This document shows, piece after piece, positions 34,128 through 42,715 of a stretch of 64,000 bases of DNA. The DNA lies in contig CAVTWS010000015.1 in NCBI GenBank assembly GCA_963738445.1, positions 124,001 through 188,000 on the forward strand, written 5' to 3'. The stretch is from CAVTWS01 sp963738445 (GTDB taxonomy: Bacteria; Actinomycetota; Acidimicrobiia; Acidimicrobiales; SHLQ01). Each line of letters starts with the position of its first letter. Position 1 is the first letter of the stretch. The notes beneath the pieces are model-generated. The model saw nothing but the letters and a program-made list of their open reading frames with translations, ran no database searches and was not told the origin of the DNA. A program made the position numbers and the translations under genes.

Positions 34128-35111
34128 TCACGACGCCTCGAGGGCGGCCAGCACCCCGTCTTCGCGCTCGGGCGTCAGTCCGCTCGCCATGGGCCACGTC
34201 TGTGGTCGGGAGCGGTCCCACGTCAGCGTGTCGGCGATGGTTTCCGCGACGGGGCGGTGGGTCAGGCCGGCGCCGGTTGACGCCATCGGGTCGACGAGAT
34301 GGGCGCCTGATTCGGCGGGGTCCCACAGCGGGAAGGCATGCGGGGCATCATCGCCCACGACCTCCTCGACCTGGCCGGAGGTGAGCCACGTCACCTCGGT
34401 GTCGGCCCCGGCGATCGCGGCCGCCGTTTCGATGACCGAGGCCAGCGTGGCCGTGCCCGGCGGGTGGACGCACGGGAACACGCCCGGTCTTCCACGGCCG
34501 GCCAGACTCAGCACGAAAGCGGCGAGGTCACGGGCGTCGACGAACTGGACGGCCTGGGTGCCGGGGCCGGGCGCCACCATCCGACCACCCATCGACGCCC
34601 GTCGAACCCAGTAGGTGAACCGATCGGTGGGATCGTTCGGCCCCACGATGTAGCCCGGCCGGATCAGCGCGGCCCGGGAGCCGAAAGCGTCCGTGACGGC
34701 GCGCTCGCACGCCACCTTCAACGGTCCGTAGGTCTCGTCGGTCACCGTCTCCGAATCGGGGAACGGCGGGGCATGGGCGGGTGAGCGATGATCGGATCCG
34801 GGTCGGGAGAGGTCGGCGTAGGCCGAGATCGAGGACACGAATCCATACCAGCCCGAGGTGGCCAAACCTTCGGTCGACAGGCGCACAGTCCGTGGGATGT
34901 ACCCACAGGTGTCGACGACGGCGTCGAAACGGCGTCCCGCCAGTCCGCCGAGCGACTCCTCACGATCGGCGATGACGTGGTCGGCGTCGGGGAACAGGTG
35001 CGGATTCGTCCGCCCCCTGTTCAGGAGGGTGACGTGGTGACCGGCCGCGAGCGCCTGTTCCGAGAGGGAACGGCCGAAGAAGCTCGTGCCGCCGATGACG
35101 AGAAGGTCCAT
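34128..35111 (-). CDS. NAD-dependent epimerase/dehydratase
   Basis: 327 residues from ATG 35111; the extension to 35327 runs into the divergent gene. The N-terminus 'MDLLVIGGTSFFGRSLSEQA' is a Rossmann motif of the extended SDR type (GGTxFxG). 'DAVVDTCGYIPRTVRLS' and 'YGPLKVACERAV' (Y-x3-K) follow, then 'LIRPGYIVGPNDPTDRFTYW'. This resembles isoflavone-reductase/epimerase-like proteins acting on nucleotide sugars or other substrates. The exact role is unknown. Start codons are 52 bp from the divergent desaturase-like gene. Confidence 0.82.
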   Translation of the reverse strand: MDLLVIGGTSFFGRSLSEQALAAGHHVTLLNRGRTNPHLFPDADHVIADREESLGGLAGRRFDAVVDTCGYIPRTVRLSTEGLATSGWYGFVSSISAYADLSRPGSDHRSPAHAPPFPDSETVTDETYGPLKVACERAVTDAFGSRAALIRPGYIVGPNDPTDRFTYWVRRASMGGRMVAPGPGTQAVQFVDARDLAAFVLSLAGRGRPGVFPCVHPPGTATLASVIETAAAIAGADTEVTWLTSGQVEEVVGDDAPHAFPLWDPAESGAHLVDPMASTGAGLTHRPVAETIADTLTWDRSRPQTWPMASGLTPEREDGVLAALEAS

Positions 35112-35162
35112 GGAGGACGACGATACGCTTCGCCATCCAGGGTGTGGATCGATCGGGGGACC

Positions 35163-36080
35163 ATGGACCGTGAGGCCATCACCATCGACAAGCTCGATCT
35201 GGCGTCGGCTCCGTTCTTCGCGATCACGATGCTGGCTGAAGGGGCGGCCCTGGCGCGGCGCCGCGACCTGCGCCCGGTGGGGGACCTGGTCGGGGCGGAC
35301 GAGCTCACCCTGTCCGGCCCGCAGCAACCGGCCGATCCGCTGGTCCCCGTCGGCTACGAACGTCGGGACACCGCCGCCAGCCTCGGGGTGCTCGCGGGAC
35401 GTGTGGTCACGGGTGTCGCGACCCTGTCACTGCTCGCCCGCTTCGACCGGTTCGTCTTCCGTCACCGCGTCGCGAACGTCGGCCGCCATCCACGCTCGTC
35501 TTTCGCCCTGGCCATGGTCCTGTGGGACTTCCTCTACTACTGGGACCACCGTCTCCAGCACGAGCGCCGCCTGTTGTGGGCCAACCACGTGAGCCATCAC
35601 TCCAGCCAGCACTACAACCTGTCGACCGCTCTCCGGCAGCCGTGGACCGGGTTGATGATGACGTGGGTCTTCGCGCCGCTGCCGCTGCTGGGCATTCCGC
35701 CGAAGATGGCGATGCGGGCCGGCCAACTCAACCTGCTGTACCAGTACTGGATCCACACCGAGGTGATCGACCGCCTCCCGAAGGCCGCCGAACAGGTGCT
35801 CAACACCCCGTCCCACCACCGGGTCCACCACGGCGCGAACCGGCAGTACCTCGACCGGAATTACGGGGGGATCCTGATCATCTGGGACAAGCTCTTCGGC
35901 ACGTTCGAACCGGAGCTGCGCCGGGTGCGGTATGGCCTCACCAAGAACATCGACACCTTCAACCCGATCGCCATCTCGCTCCGGGAGTTCGTCGACATCG
36001 GCCGGGATGTCGGCCGCGCCCGCGGGTGGCGGGCCAAGGTTCGCCAGGTGTTCGGACCACCCGTCTCGAGGACAGCATGA
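35163..36080 (+). CDS. sterol desaturase/fatty acid hydroxylase family membrane protein
   Basis: 305 residues from ATG 35163. The histidine boxes of the FA_hydroxylase family are clear: 'WDHRLQHE' (HxxxH), 'NHVSHHSSQHYN' (HxxHH) and 'SHHRVHHGANRQYLDRNYGG' (HxxHH plus the conserved Asn-Tyr-Gly segment). Hydrophobic segments flank them. A membrane di-iron enzyme that hydroxylates or desaturates a lipid, substrate unknown. Its TGA overlaps the ATG of the following SDR gene (36077), so a hydroxylase/dehydrogenase pair on one transcript is likely. Confidence 0.87.
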   Translation: MDREAITIDKLDLASAPFFAITMLAEGAALARRRDLRPVGDLVGADELTLSGPQQPADPLVPVGYERRDTAASLGVLAGRVVTGVATLSLLARFDRFVFRHRVANVGRHPRSSFALAMVLWDFLYYWDHRLQHERRLLWANHVSHHSSQHYNLSTALRQPWTGLMMTWVFAPLPLLGIPPKMAMRAGQLNLLYQYWIHTEVIDRLPKAAEQVLNTPSHHRVHHGANRQYLDRNYGGILIIWDKLFGTFEPELRRVRYGLTKNIDTFNPIAISLREFVDIGRDVGRARGWRAKVRQVFGPPVSRTA

Positions 36081-36955
36081 CGACGAGAACAGTGTTGATC
36101 TCGGGCACCTCGTCGGGCATCGGCGAGGCATCGGTGCGGCGGCTCGCGGCAGCGGGCTGGACCGTCTACGCCGGAGTGCGCCGTACCGCCGACGGCGAGC
36201 GCCTGGCCTCGTCGTGTCCGGGCGACGTGCGGCCGATCGAGCTCGACGTGACGGTGGGAGAGCAAATCGCCGCTGCCGTCGAGCGAATCGGGGGCGATGT
36301 TGGTCGGCTCGACGGCCTGGTCAACAACGCCGGCATCGGGGTGGGCGGACCGGTCGAGATGCTGAGCGACGCCGACTGGCGCTGGCAGATGGAAGTCAAT
36401 TTCTTCGGTCTCGTCAACCTGACCCGGGCCGCCTTCCCACTGGTCGACAAGGCGAACGGTCGCTTCGTGCACGTCGGATCGATCGCCGGGCGCATCACCT
36501 CACCGTCGCTCGGCGCCTATTCGGCCAGCAAGCATGCGGTCTCGGCGTTCAACTGGGCGCTGCGAGCCGAGCTCGGTCGCACGACCGGGATGCGGTCCTC
36601 GGTCGTCGAGCCGGGGGAGATCCGCACCGACATCTGGGACAAGGCCGAGGAGGCGGTCGAGAGCTTCGCGCAGGCGTTGACCCCTCGCGATCGGGCCCGC
36701 TACGGCCACCTCCTGCCCCAGCAGCGAGCCTTCGTCCACGAGGGCCGCACCAAAGGTGTCGACGCCGACAAGGTCGCTCAGGCGGTCGAACGGGCCTTGA
36801 CCGCCAAACGCCCGAAAGCTCGGTACCTGGTCGGCCCCGACGCTCACATGATGGGCATCCTGACCCGGTTGCCGGACCCCGTCCGTGAGTTGGCGGTCCG
36901 GGCGAACGGTCGGCGCCTCGAACGCGCCGGCCGCAAGCTCATGTCGGGCCGTTGA
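36077..36955 (+). CDS. short-chain dehydrogenase/reductase
   Basis: A 292-residue classical SDR: 'VLISGTSSGIGEASVRRLA' (cofactor Gly motif), 'LDGLVNNAGIGVGGPVEM' (NNAG), 'VHVGSIAGRITSPSLGAYSA' with Ser and the Y-x3-K dyad 'YSASK', and 'VVEPGEIRTDIW'. The C-terminal extension of about 70 residues is longer than in minimal SDRs. It would oxidise a hydroxyl made by the upstream hydroxylase-like protein (4-bp gene overlap), an inference from context. The last 17 bp overlap the convergent VOC gene. Confidence 0.87.
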   Translation: MTTRTVLISGTSSGIGEASVRRLAAAGWTVYAGVRRTADGERLASSCPGDVRPIELDVTVGEQIAAAVERIGGDVGRLDGLVNNAGIGVGGPVEMLSDADWRWQMEVNFFGLVNLTRAAFPLVDKANGRFVHVGSIAGRITSPSLGAYSASKHAVSAFNWALRAELGRTTGMRSSVVEPGEIRTDIWDKAEEAVESFAQALTPRDRARYGHLLPQQRAFVHEGRTKGVDADKVAQAVERALTAKRPKARYLVGPDAHMMGILTRLPDPVRELAVRANGRRLERAGRKLMSGR

Positions 36956-37364
36956 CCGGACCTGAAGGTGGGCGGTGTCCGAGGAGGTCCCACTGGTTGC
37001 CGGCGATGTCGCGGAAGACGGCGACCTGGCCATACGGCTCGGATCGTGGCGGCCGGGTGAACTCCACGCCGTGGTCGACGAGCCGGCGGTACGTGGCGTC
37101 GAAGTCGTCGACCCGGAGGAAGAAGCCCACCCGCCCGCCGGTCTGGTTGCCGACCACCGAGCGCTGCGCCGGCCCGTCGGCTCGAGCCAGGAGCAGGCCG
37201 GTAGCCTCGCCGGGCGGACGCACCACGACCCACCGTTTGGGGCGGCCATCGGTGGTGGTCGACGGCGTGTCCTCGGCCAGTTCGAACCCGAGCAGGCCGA
37301 CGAAGAAGTCGACGGCGGCGTCGTAGTCGTCGACGACGACGGTCACGAGGTGTAGGTGGGTCAC
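36939..37364 (-). CDS. VOC (glyoxalase/bleomycin-resistance) family protein
   Basis: 141 residues from GTG 37364 ('THLHLVTVVVDDYDAAVDFF'). Two beta-alpha-beta-beta-beta modules as in the vicinal-oxygen-chelate fold, with the metal-site positions in 'HLHLV' and 'YGQVAVFRDIAGNQWDLLG'. Small single-domain VOC proteins include glyoxalases, dioxygenases and antibiotic-binding proteins. No specific function can be assigned. It is divergent from the PfkB gene with only 16 bp between starts. Confidence 0.8.
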   Translation of the reverse strand: MTHLHLVTVVVDDYDAAVDFFVGLLGFELAEDTPSTTTDGRPKRWVVVRPPGEATGLLLARADGPAQRSVVGNQTGGRVGFFLRVDDFDATYRRLVDHGVEFTRPPRSEPYGQVAVFRDIAGNQWDLLGHRPPSGPVNGPT

Positions 37365-37380
37365 ACCGGGCGACGCTACC

Positions 37381-38334
37381 GTGGCCGCCGTGCCGCCGAC
37401 CCCGCTGTGTGTCCTGGGTGACTTCGCCTGGGACGTCCTTATCCGCACCAACACCGAGCTCCTCAAAGGGGGCGACACGTTCGGCGAGGTCATGCTGACA
37501 CCCGGGGGCAGCGCGGCCAACGTGTCGGTGTGGGCCAGCCGGTGCGGGACCTCCACCCACTTCATCGGGAAGGTCGGCCGAGACCGCTTCGGTCAGCTGG
37601 CCCAGGAGGATCTCGACCACGAGGGCGTCCACAGCCATCTGGTCGAGACCGACGCCCACCTCACCGGCTCCGTCGCGGTCTTCGTCGATCACACGGGCGA
37701 ACGGTCGATGGTGTCGGGCCACGGCGCCGACTTCTACCTGTTGCCGTCGGAGGTGCCCAAGGAGGTCGTGCGGGTGAGCCGCCACCTGCACCTCACGGCC
37801 TGGTCGTTCTTCATCGACCCGCCTCGCTCGGCGGCCCAGGCGGCGGCGCGGGTGGCCAAAGCGGCGGGGGCGACGCTCTCCTTCGACCCGGGATCGTTCC
37901 AGATGATCGGCGAGATGGGCGTCGACAATTTCCTGGCCCAGACCCAGGACCTCGGCATCGACATCCTCCTGCCCAACCAGGAGGAAGCCGCGATGCTGAC
38001 CGGTCTCAACGATCCGCCGGCGATGGCCGCCCGGCTCACGGAGCTGTACCCCGGCGCCCTCATCATGCTCAAGCTCGACGCCGCCGGCGCCTACGTCCAT
38101 CAGGACGGCGGGGGCACCTCCATCCCTCCCGCCACCAACAATCTGGTCGACGCCACGGGGGCTGGCGACTCCTTCGCCGGGTCGTTCCTCGCCCACTACC
38201 TCCGGCACGGCGACGCCGTGGAGGCCGGCCGTTTCGCCACTCGAATCGCCGCGTGGGTGATCGAGCACCTCGGCGCCCGTCCCGCAGTCGATGCCCGGCT
38301 CCAGCTGATTCTCGCCCAGCTCGACCGCCACTGA
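37381..38334 (+). CDS. PfkB family carbohydrate kinase
   Basis: 317 residues from GTG 37381. Ribokinase fold: 'VLGDFAWDVLIRTNTELLKG', the substrate-side 'TPGGSAANVSVWASRCG', 'FIGKVGRDRFGQLAQEDL' and the catalytic PfkB signature 2 'VDATGAGDSFAGSFLAHY' with the Asp base. The family phosphorylates sugars or nucleosides such as ribose, adenosine, fructose. The substrate cannot be chosen. Stands alone between the VOC gene and glnS. Confidence 0.87.
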   Translation: MAAVPPTPLCVLGDFAWDVLIRTNTELLKGGDTFGEVMLTPGGSAANVSVWASRCGTSTHFIGKVGRDRFGQLAQEDLDHEGVHSHLVETDAHLTGSVAVFVDHTGERSMVSGHGADFYLLPSEVPKEVVRVSRHLHLTAWSFFIDPPRSAAQAAARVAKAAGATLSFDPGSFQMIGEMGVDNFLAQTQDLGIDILLPNQEEAAMLTGLNDPPAMAARLTELYPGALIMLKLDAAGAYVHQDGGGTSIPPATNNLVDATGAGDSFAGSFLAHYLRHGDAVEAGRFATRIAAWVIEHLGARPAVDARLQLILAQLDRH

Positions 38335-38389
38335 CCTCTACAGTGCTTCTGAGCTCGTCCGGTCTCCAGAGCTCCATAGGCCCCCCTTC

Positions 38390-40081
38390 ATGAGCGACAC
38401 ACCGACATCTGTCACCAGCAACTCGGGCACGGACTTCATCCGTGATCTGATCCGAGCCGACAACGAGTCCGGCACCTACCACGGTCGCGTCCAGACCCGC
38501 TTCCCGCCCGAACCCAACGGCTACCTCCACATCGGGCACGCCAAGTCGATCTGCCTCAACTTCGGTGTGGCGACGGAGTTCGGGGGTGTGTGCAACCTGC
38601 GTTTCGACGACACCAATCCGGTCACCGAGGACGAGGAGTTCGTGCGGGGCATCGAGGCCGACATCGCCTGGCTCGGCTTCACTCCCGGTGGACCCACGTT
38701 GTTCGCGTCGGACTACTTCGATCAGCTCTACTCCTGGGCGGAGTCCCTGGTGGAGCGCGGCCTCGCCTACGTCGACGATCAGGACGCCGAGGCCATCTCC
38801 GCCACCCGCGGCAGCTTCACCCAGCCCGGTACGGCGAGCCCGTTCCGGGACCGCTCCCCGGCGGAGAGCCTCGACCTGCTGCGGCGCATGCGGGCGGGCG
38901 AGTTCACCGACGGCTCACGGGTCCTCCGGGCTCGCATCGACATGGCGCATCCGAACATGGCCATGCGTGATCCCATCCTCTACCGGATCCGGAGCGCTCA
39001 CCATTTCCGTACCGGCGACTCGTGGTGCATCTACCCGACCTACGACTGGGCCCATGGCCAGTCGGACGCGATCGAGGGGGTGACCCACTCGTTGTGCACG
39101 CTCGAGTTCGACGTGCACCGCCCGCTGTACGACTGGTGCCTCGACCAGCTGGAGCTGCCGAACGACCGGCCCCGCCAGTCCGAGTTCGCCCGGCTCAACC
39201 TGACCCACACAGTGTTGTCGAAGCGCAAGCTGGCTCAGCTGGTCAATGACGGTCACGTCGACGGCTGGGACGACCCCCGCATGCCCACGCTGTCGGGCCT
39301 CCGCCGCCGCGGGTATCCGGCCGGCGCGATCCGCGACTTCTGCGGTCACATCGGCGTGGCCCGCGTGAACGGGACCCAGGAGATCGAATTGCTGGAGTCG
39401 TTCGTGCGGGACGAGCTGAACCGCACGGCGCCTCGGCGCACGGCCGTGCTGCGGCCCTTGCGCGTTGTGATTGAGAACTGGCCCGACGGCGTGGTGGACA
39501 TGCGTCGTGCCGTGAACAACCCGGAGGACCCGTCGGCGGGGGAGCGCGACGTCCCGTTCTCGGGTGAGCTCTACATCGACCGAGAAGACTTCATGATCGA
39601 CCCGCCGGCCAAGTTCTACCGTCTCGCGCCGGGCCGTGAGGTCAGGTTGCGTTTCGGGTACTTCATCCGCTGCGTCGACGTGGTCACGGATGCAGCTGGG
39701 GAGGTCGTCGAGCTGCGGTGCACCTACGACCCCGAGACCAGCGGCGGTCAGGCTCCTGATGGCCGCAAGGTCAAGGCCACCATCCACTGGGTGTCGGCCG
39801 CTCACGCGGTGTCCGCCACGGTGGCGCTGTACGACCGGTTGTTCACCGACCCCCATCCGGACTCCCACGACGGCGTCGATCCACTCTCGTTCGTCAACCC
39901 GGCGTCGCGGCAGGTCCTGACGGAGGCCGTCGTCGAGCCGGCCATGGCGGAGATCCCACCCGGCGGCAACGTGCAGTTCGAACGCGTGGGCTACTTCGCG
40001 GTCGACCCCGGCACGCCCGGATTGTTCCATCAGACCGTTGGCCTCAAAGACGAATGGGCCCGCGTCCAGAAACGGGGTTGA
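38390..40081 (+). CDS. glnS: glutaminyl-tRNA synthetase
   Basis: A 563-residue class I synthetase. 'RFPPEPNGYLHIGHAKS' contains the HIGH motif, 'NLRFDDTNPVTEDEEFVRGI' is the GlnRS/GluRS block in its GlnRS form, and 'VLSKRKLAQLV' is the KMSKS-like loop. The C-terminal half ('RRTAVLRPLRVVIENWPDGV', 'FYRLAPGREVRLRFGYFIRC') is the two beta-barrel anticodon-binding region specific to GlnRS, absent from bacterial GluRS. It charges tRNA-Gln directly. Most Actinobacteria instead use the GluRS/GatCAB route, so a GlnRS is notable and supports Acidimicrobiia-like ancestry or transfer. The following gene starts 7 nt later. Confidence 0.9.
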   Translation: MSDTPTSVTSNSGTDFIRDLIRADNESGTYHGRVQTRFPPEPNGYLHIGHAKSICLNFGVATEFGGVCNLRFDDTNPVTEDEEFVRGIEADIAWLGFTPGGPTLFASDYFDQLYSWAESLVERGLAYVDDQDAEAISATRGSFTQPGTASPFRDRSPAESLDLLRRMRAGEFTDGSRVLRARIDMAHPNMAMRDPILYRIRSAHHFRTGDSWCIYPTYDWAHGQSDAIEGVTHSLCTLEFDVHRPLYDWCLDQLELPNDRPRQSEFARLNLTHTVLSKRKLAQLVNDGHVDGWDDPRMPTLSGLRRRGYPAGAIRDFCGHIGVARVNGTQEIELLESFVRDELNRTAPRRTAVLRPLRVVIENWPDGVVDMRRAVNNPEDPSAGERDVPFSGELYIDREDFMIDPPAKFYRLAPGREVRLRFGYFIRCVDVVTDAAGEVVELRCTYDPETSGGQAPDGRKVKATIHWVSAAHAVSATVALYDRLFTDPHPDSHDGVDPLSFVNPASRQVLTEAVVEPAMAEIPPGGNVQFERVGYFAVDPGTPGLFHQTVGLKDEWARVQKRG

Positions 40082-40087
40082 CGCCAC

Positions 40088-40567
40088 ATGCAGCGACACG
40101 AGTTCACCTTCGAGATCGATGCGCCACCAGAGGACGTGTGGAAGGTCTTCCACGGCCCGAAACCCCGGGTGATGGAGCACGGCGACGTGCGGATCGAGAT
40201 CCTGCACCCCGGCGACGAGCGCGGCGACGGCCTCGTGCGACACTGCCATTTCCGGGTGCCCAAGTATCTGCTGTCGGGCGGCGTGGCCCGATCGTGGGAG
40301 TGGTTGACGAAGCTCGACGAGCCCCGATACTGGCGTTACGACGCCATCGGCAAGCCCTTGTGGTCTCAGGCCACCGGCGAGACCTGGCTCGAACCGGTCG
40401 ACAGCGGCCGCCGTACGAGGCTCCGGTTTGTCGAGACCTATGAGGTCTTCAATCCACTCATGCGTCGCCTCCTGGAAGCCCGGGTCCACCGGTTCATCTC
40501 CAAGGACAACGACCGACTCATGAAGGCCGGGGTCGAGGCCGGCCTGGCGGCAATGCGCCGACGCTGA
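40088..40567 (+). CDS. SRPBCC (START-like) family protein
   Basis: 159 residues. 'MQRHEFTFEIDAPPEDVWKV' is the typical first strand and helix of SRPBCC/polyketide-cyclase-like proteins, followed by 'YWRYDAIGKPLWSQATGETW' and the long C-terminal helix 'MRRLLEARVHRFISKDNDRL'. The fold encloses a hydrophobic ligand pocket; ligands range from lipids to polyketides. It is 6 nt downstream of glnS and may be transcribed with it without functional relation. Confidence 0.75.
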   Translation: MQRHEFTFEIDAPPEDVWKVFHGPKPRVMEHGDVRIEILHPGDERGDGLVRHCHFRVPKYLLSGGVARSWEWLTKLDEPRYWRYDAIGKPLWSQATGETWLEPVDSGRRTRLRFVETYEVFNPLMRRLLEARVHRFISKDNDRLMKAGVEAGLAAMRRR

Positions 40568-40630
40568 CCGCGAGGTCGGCCCGGCCGCCCTGCCGTTCGA
40601 TGAGCTCCGGGTGGCCGGATCGGTTCGACA

Positions 40631-41201
40631 TCACCTCGAATCGTTCACCTCAGTCAGAATGGCTCCGAGGTCGAGCGGCCCGATGGGCACGGTGACGACG
40701 TCGACCTCGGCGTCGAACGCCAGGTCGTCGGTGCCGAGCGCCAGCTCGGCGCCGCGCCCGTCCTCCAGGTCGGAGACGAGGGCGTCGAGTGCGCGAAGGC
40801 GACGGTTTCGTCCCAGCTCCCCTCACCGACGGAGGCTCGGAACCGCACACACGTCGGGGATTGGGAGCCGGCGAGCACGGTCCTGGTCACTTCCAGCAGA
40901 GCGCCGCTGTGGCCCCGAAGAACGATCAGCGGAGGCTCACCAGACACGGCGGACCGCTGGATCGTCGGGGTTCCTCTGGTCGAGGAGCTCGTGGCCCCGT
41001 GCGGGGTCCTGGGCGAGTTCGAGCGCCAGGAACAGCGGGGTGGGTGGTGGGAAGGAACCTCGGCTCGACGACCGACGGTGGAGTAAGGCGGTGTCGGCAG
41101 ACGAGCAGCGTCGGCGGCACGGCGACGACTGCGGCGTCGTCGTCCAATGACGCCGAGGTCAGCGCCCGTTCGGCACGCGCGCATCCGCCGAGATCCGTCA
41201 C
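40631..41201 (-). pseudogene. unrecognised protein gene with three frame breaks
   Basis: No single frame is open, but a coherent protein of about 189 residues can be read on the minus strand from GTG 41201 to TGA 40631-40633. Segments are 'LDDDAAVVAVPPTLLV', then in the next frame (break near 41099) 'PPPTPLFLALELAQDPARGH' to 'PAVRRVW', then (break near 40939) 'PPLIVLRGHSGALLEVTRTV' to 'SWDETVAF', then (break near 40793) 'ALDALVSDLEDGRGAE' to 'PIGPLDLGAILTEVNDSR'. Two +1 and one -1 changes account for the length. I do not recognise the family. It lies 22 bp after the tesB-like stop, same strand. Between 40568 and 40630 there is nothing evident. Confidence 0.5.
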
Positions 41202-41223
41202 TCCTCGACCGGCCTGCGAAGCG

Positions 41224-42111
41224 TCACATGATGTGCTGGTAGTCACTGCTGTGGTCGCGCCGGTCGGCGAACGCTCGCACGATGTTGTCCTGGGTGTACG
41301 TCGCGACGAGCTGGCCGTCGCGCGTCCAGACGTTGCACCGCCCGTGGGTGCGCCCGCGCCCCGCCCAGACGCTCTCGTTGGCGAGGAGAAGCCACTCGGA
41401 CGCGTCGAGGCGTTCGTGGAAGCTCACGGTGTGCGACACGACACCGGTCGAGATGGTGCGGTGCGCGTGCGACTCGTTGTAGTCGGCGTGCGGCAGCATC
41501 GCGGTACCGATGAGGAAGCCGTCAGTCGCCCACGAGACGACCGCCTGGTTGACCACCGGATCGTTGGACGCAAGGTCGAACCGCGTCCATATGTTCTGGA
41601 CCGGGTCGCGTAACGGTTCGTCGTCGCTCCAGGTGTTCACGCCGCCATCGATGCGACCGACCGCGCCGGGGAAGACGCGCCAGTCGGGGCGGCCTCGCGG
41701 ATCGTCGGGCGGATCGACCGCAGGCATCGACACGTTGACGGTATGACGGATGAGGTCGGGCTCGTCCCTGCTCCACAGGAGGAGCGCACGCGACATGATC
41801 CGGCCGTGCTGCGAGAAGGTCACGGTGTCGCTGCCGAGCGAGCGCCCGGTGTGCATCGACTCGACCTCGTACTCGATCGGCGCTGTGTAGTCGCCGGCCC
41901 TCGCGAAGATGGCGTGGATCGACTTCACCTCCATGTCGTTGGGTCGGTCGGCGCTGCGATCGACATGTGCCGCCATGATCATCTGGGCGAGGATCTGGCC
42001 ACCGAACACGACGTTGCGCTGGTCTCCTGAGTGCTCGGGCTGGCCCGAGTACCGGTGGTCACCGACCTGCTCGAGGTCGAGCAGCGGCGGCAGGGTGTTG
42101 GCGCTGGGCAT
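41224..42111 (-). CDS. acyl-CoA thioesterase II (TesB-like)
   Basis: A 295-residue double hot-dog thioesterase. First half: 'RNVVFGGQILAQMIMAAHVD', 'KSIHAIFARAGDYTAPIEYE', 'SFS/TFSQHGRIMSRALLLW' region. Second half: 'ASNDPVVNQAVVSWATDGFL' with the active-site Asp, 'SHTVSFHERLDASEWLLLAN' and 'RGRTHGRCNVWTRDGQLVAT' with Thr/Gln positions. This is the TesB arrangement. It hydrolyses acyl-CoAs in the cytoplasm. ATG 42111 follows 177 bp after the tRNA-Gly on the same strand. Confidence 0.87.
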   Translation of the reverse strand: MPSANTLPPLLDLEQVGDHRYSGQPEHSGDQRNVVFGGQILAQMIMAAHVDRSADRPNDMEVKSIHAIFARAGDYTAPIEYEVESMHTGRSLGSDTVTFSQHGRIMSRALLLWSRDEPDLIRHTVNVSMPAVDPPDDPRGRPDWRVFPGAVGRIDGGVNTWSDDEPLRDPVQNIWTRFDLASNDPVVNQAVVSWATDGFLIGTAMLPHADYNESHAHRTISTGVVSHTVSFHERLDASEWLLLANESVWAGRGRTHGRCNVWTRDGQLVATYTQDNIVRAFADRRDHSSDYQHIM

Positions 42112-42288
42112 GACGAGGTTCCTTGTGGGGCTTGTCCGTCAGACGGCTCATCAGCAGTTGGCGCACGGTGCCAACGTGGTCCGAATGTCGGGGCGCCCGC
42201 CGACGCGAGCACCGCGCATGTTGGCACGCTGGCGCCAAACGAGGGGACGTTGGATCCGGTCGGGGCTGCTGACTGGTCCTGCGTCGAG

Positions 42289-42359
42289 AGCGGGTGACGA
42301 GAGTCGAACTCGCGTTCTCAGCTTGGGAAGCTGATGTTCTGCCACTGAACTACACCCGC
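42289..42359 (-). tRNA. tRNA-Gly (anticodon CCC)
   Basis: Reading the minus strand from 42359, the acceptor GCGGGTG pairs with CACCCGC near the 3' end and the discriminator is T. The D arm reads GTTCAGTGGCAGAAC, the anticodon stem TCAGC/GCTGA encloses loop TTCCCAA with anticodon CCC, and the T arm is GCGAG-TTCGACT-CTCGT. 71 nt, CCA not encoded. It decodes GGG codons. Confidence 0.95.
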
Positions 42360-42422
42360 ATTGGCGCCGCGCAGCGTACCTGCCCGTGCGGTCGGCTGCC
42401 TACCTGCCGGTGGCGGCGCGGC

Positions 42423-42642
42423 TCAGTTGCACGGGCCTCCGACGGCTCCCGTACCTCGGGCGAAGTTGTAGACGCCTGCGATGAGACCGGCGGCGCCGAT
42501 GCCGACCACCACCCAGTTCTTCTTCTTGAGCCCGGCAGCGATCGCGAACAGACCGGTGACGATGGCGGCCAAACCGAAATCCCAGGACGACGGTGATGAT
42601 CGTGGCCTTCGCGGAACCGGGAAGCGCCTTCCATCCGTTCAT
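42423..42642 (-). pseudogene. small two-helix membrane protein, one frameshift
   Basis: From ATG 42642 the frame reads 'MNGWKALPGSAKATIITVVL', then needs removal of one T in the TTT run near 42580 to continue 'FGLAAIVTGLFAIAAGLKKK' and 'NWVVVGIGAAGLIAGVYNFA', ending at TGA 42423-42425. The corrected protein has about 72 residues, two hydrophobic helices split by a Lys-rich turn and a C-terminal Cys. Function unknown. The homopolymer context suggests a sequencing error. Confidence 0.6.
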
Positions 42643-42715
42643 GTCGTTGGTCCCCCATCTGCGCCTCCGTCGGGCTATCTCCCTGGACGATGTCGCACAC
42701 TAGGATGCGCCCGCC

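Noticed and set aside
38335..38389. T-box or other riboswitch ahead of glnS
   Set aside because: Only 55 bp separate the genes and no T-box sequence or terminator/antiterminator pair is visible.
42360..42422. Second tRNA next to tRNA-Gly
   Set aside because: No acceptor or T-arm pairing could be found in the flanking sequence.
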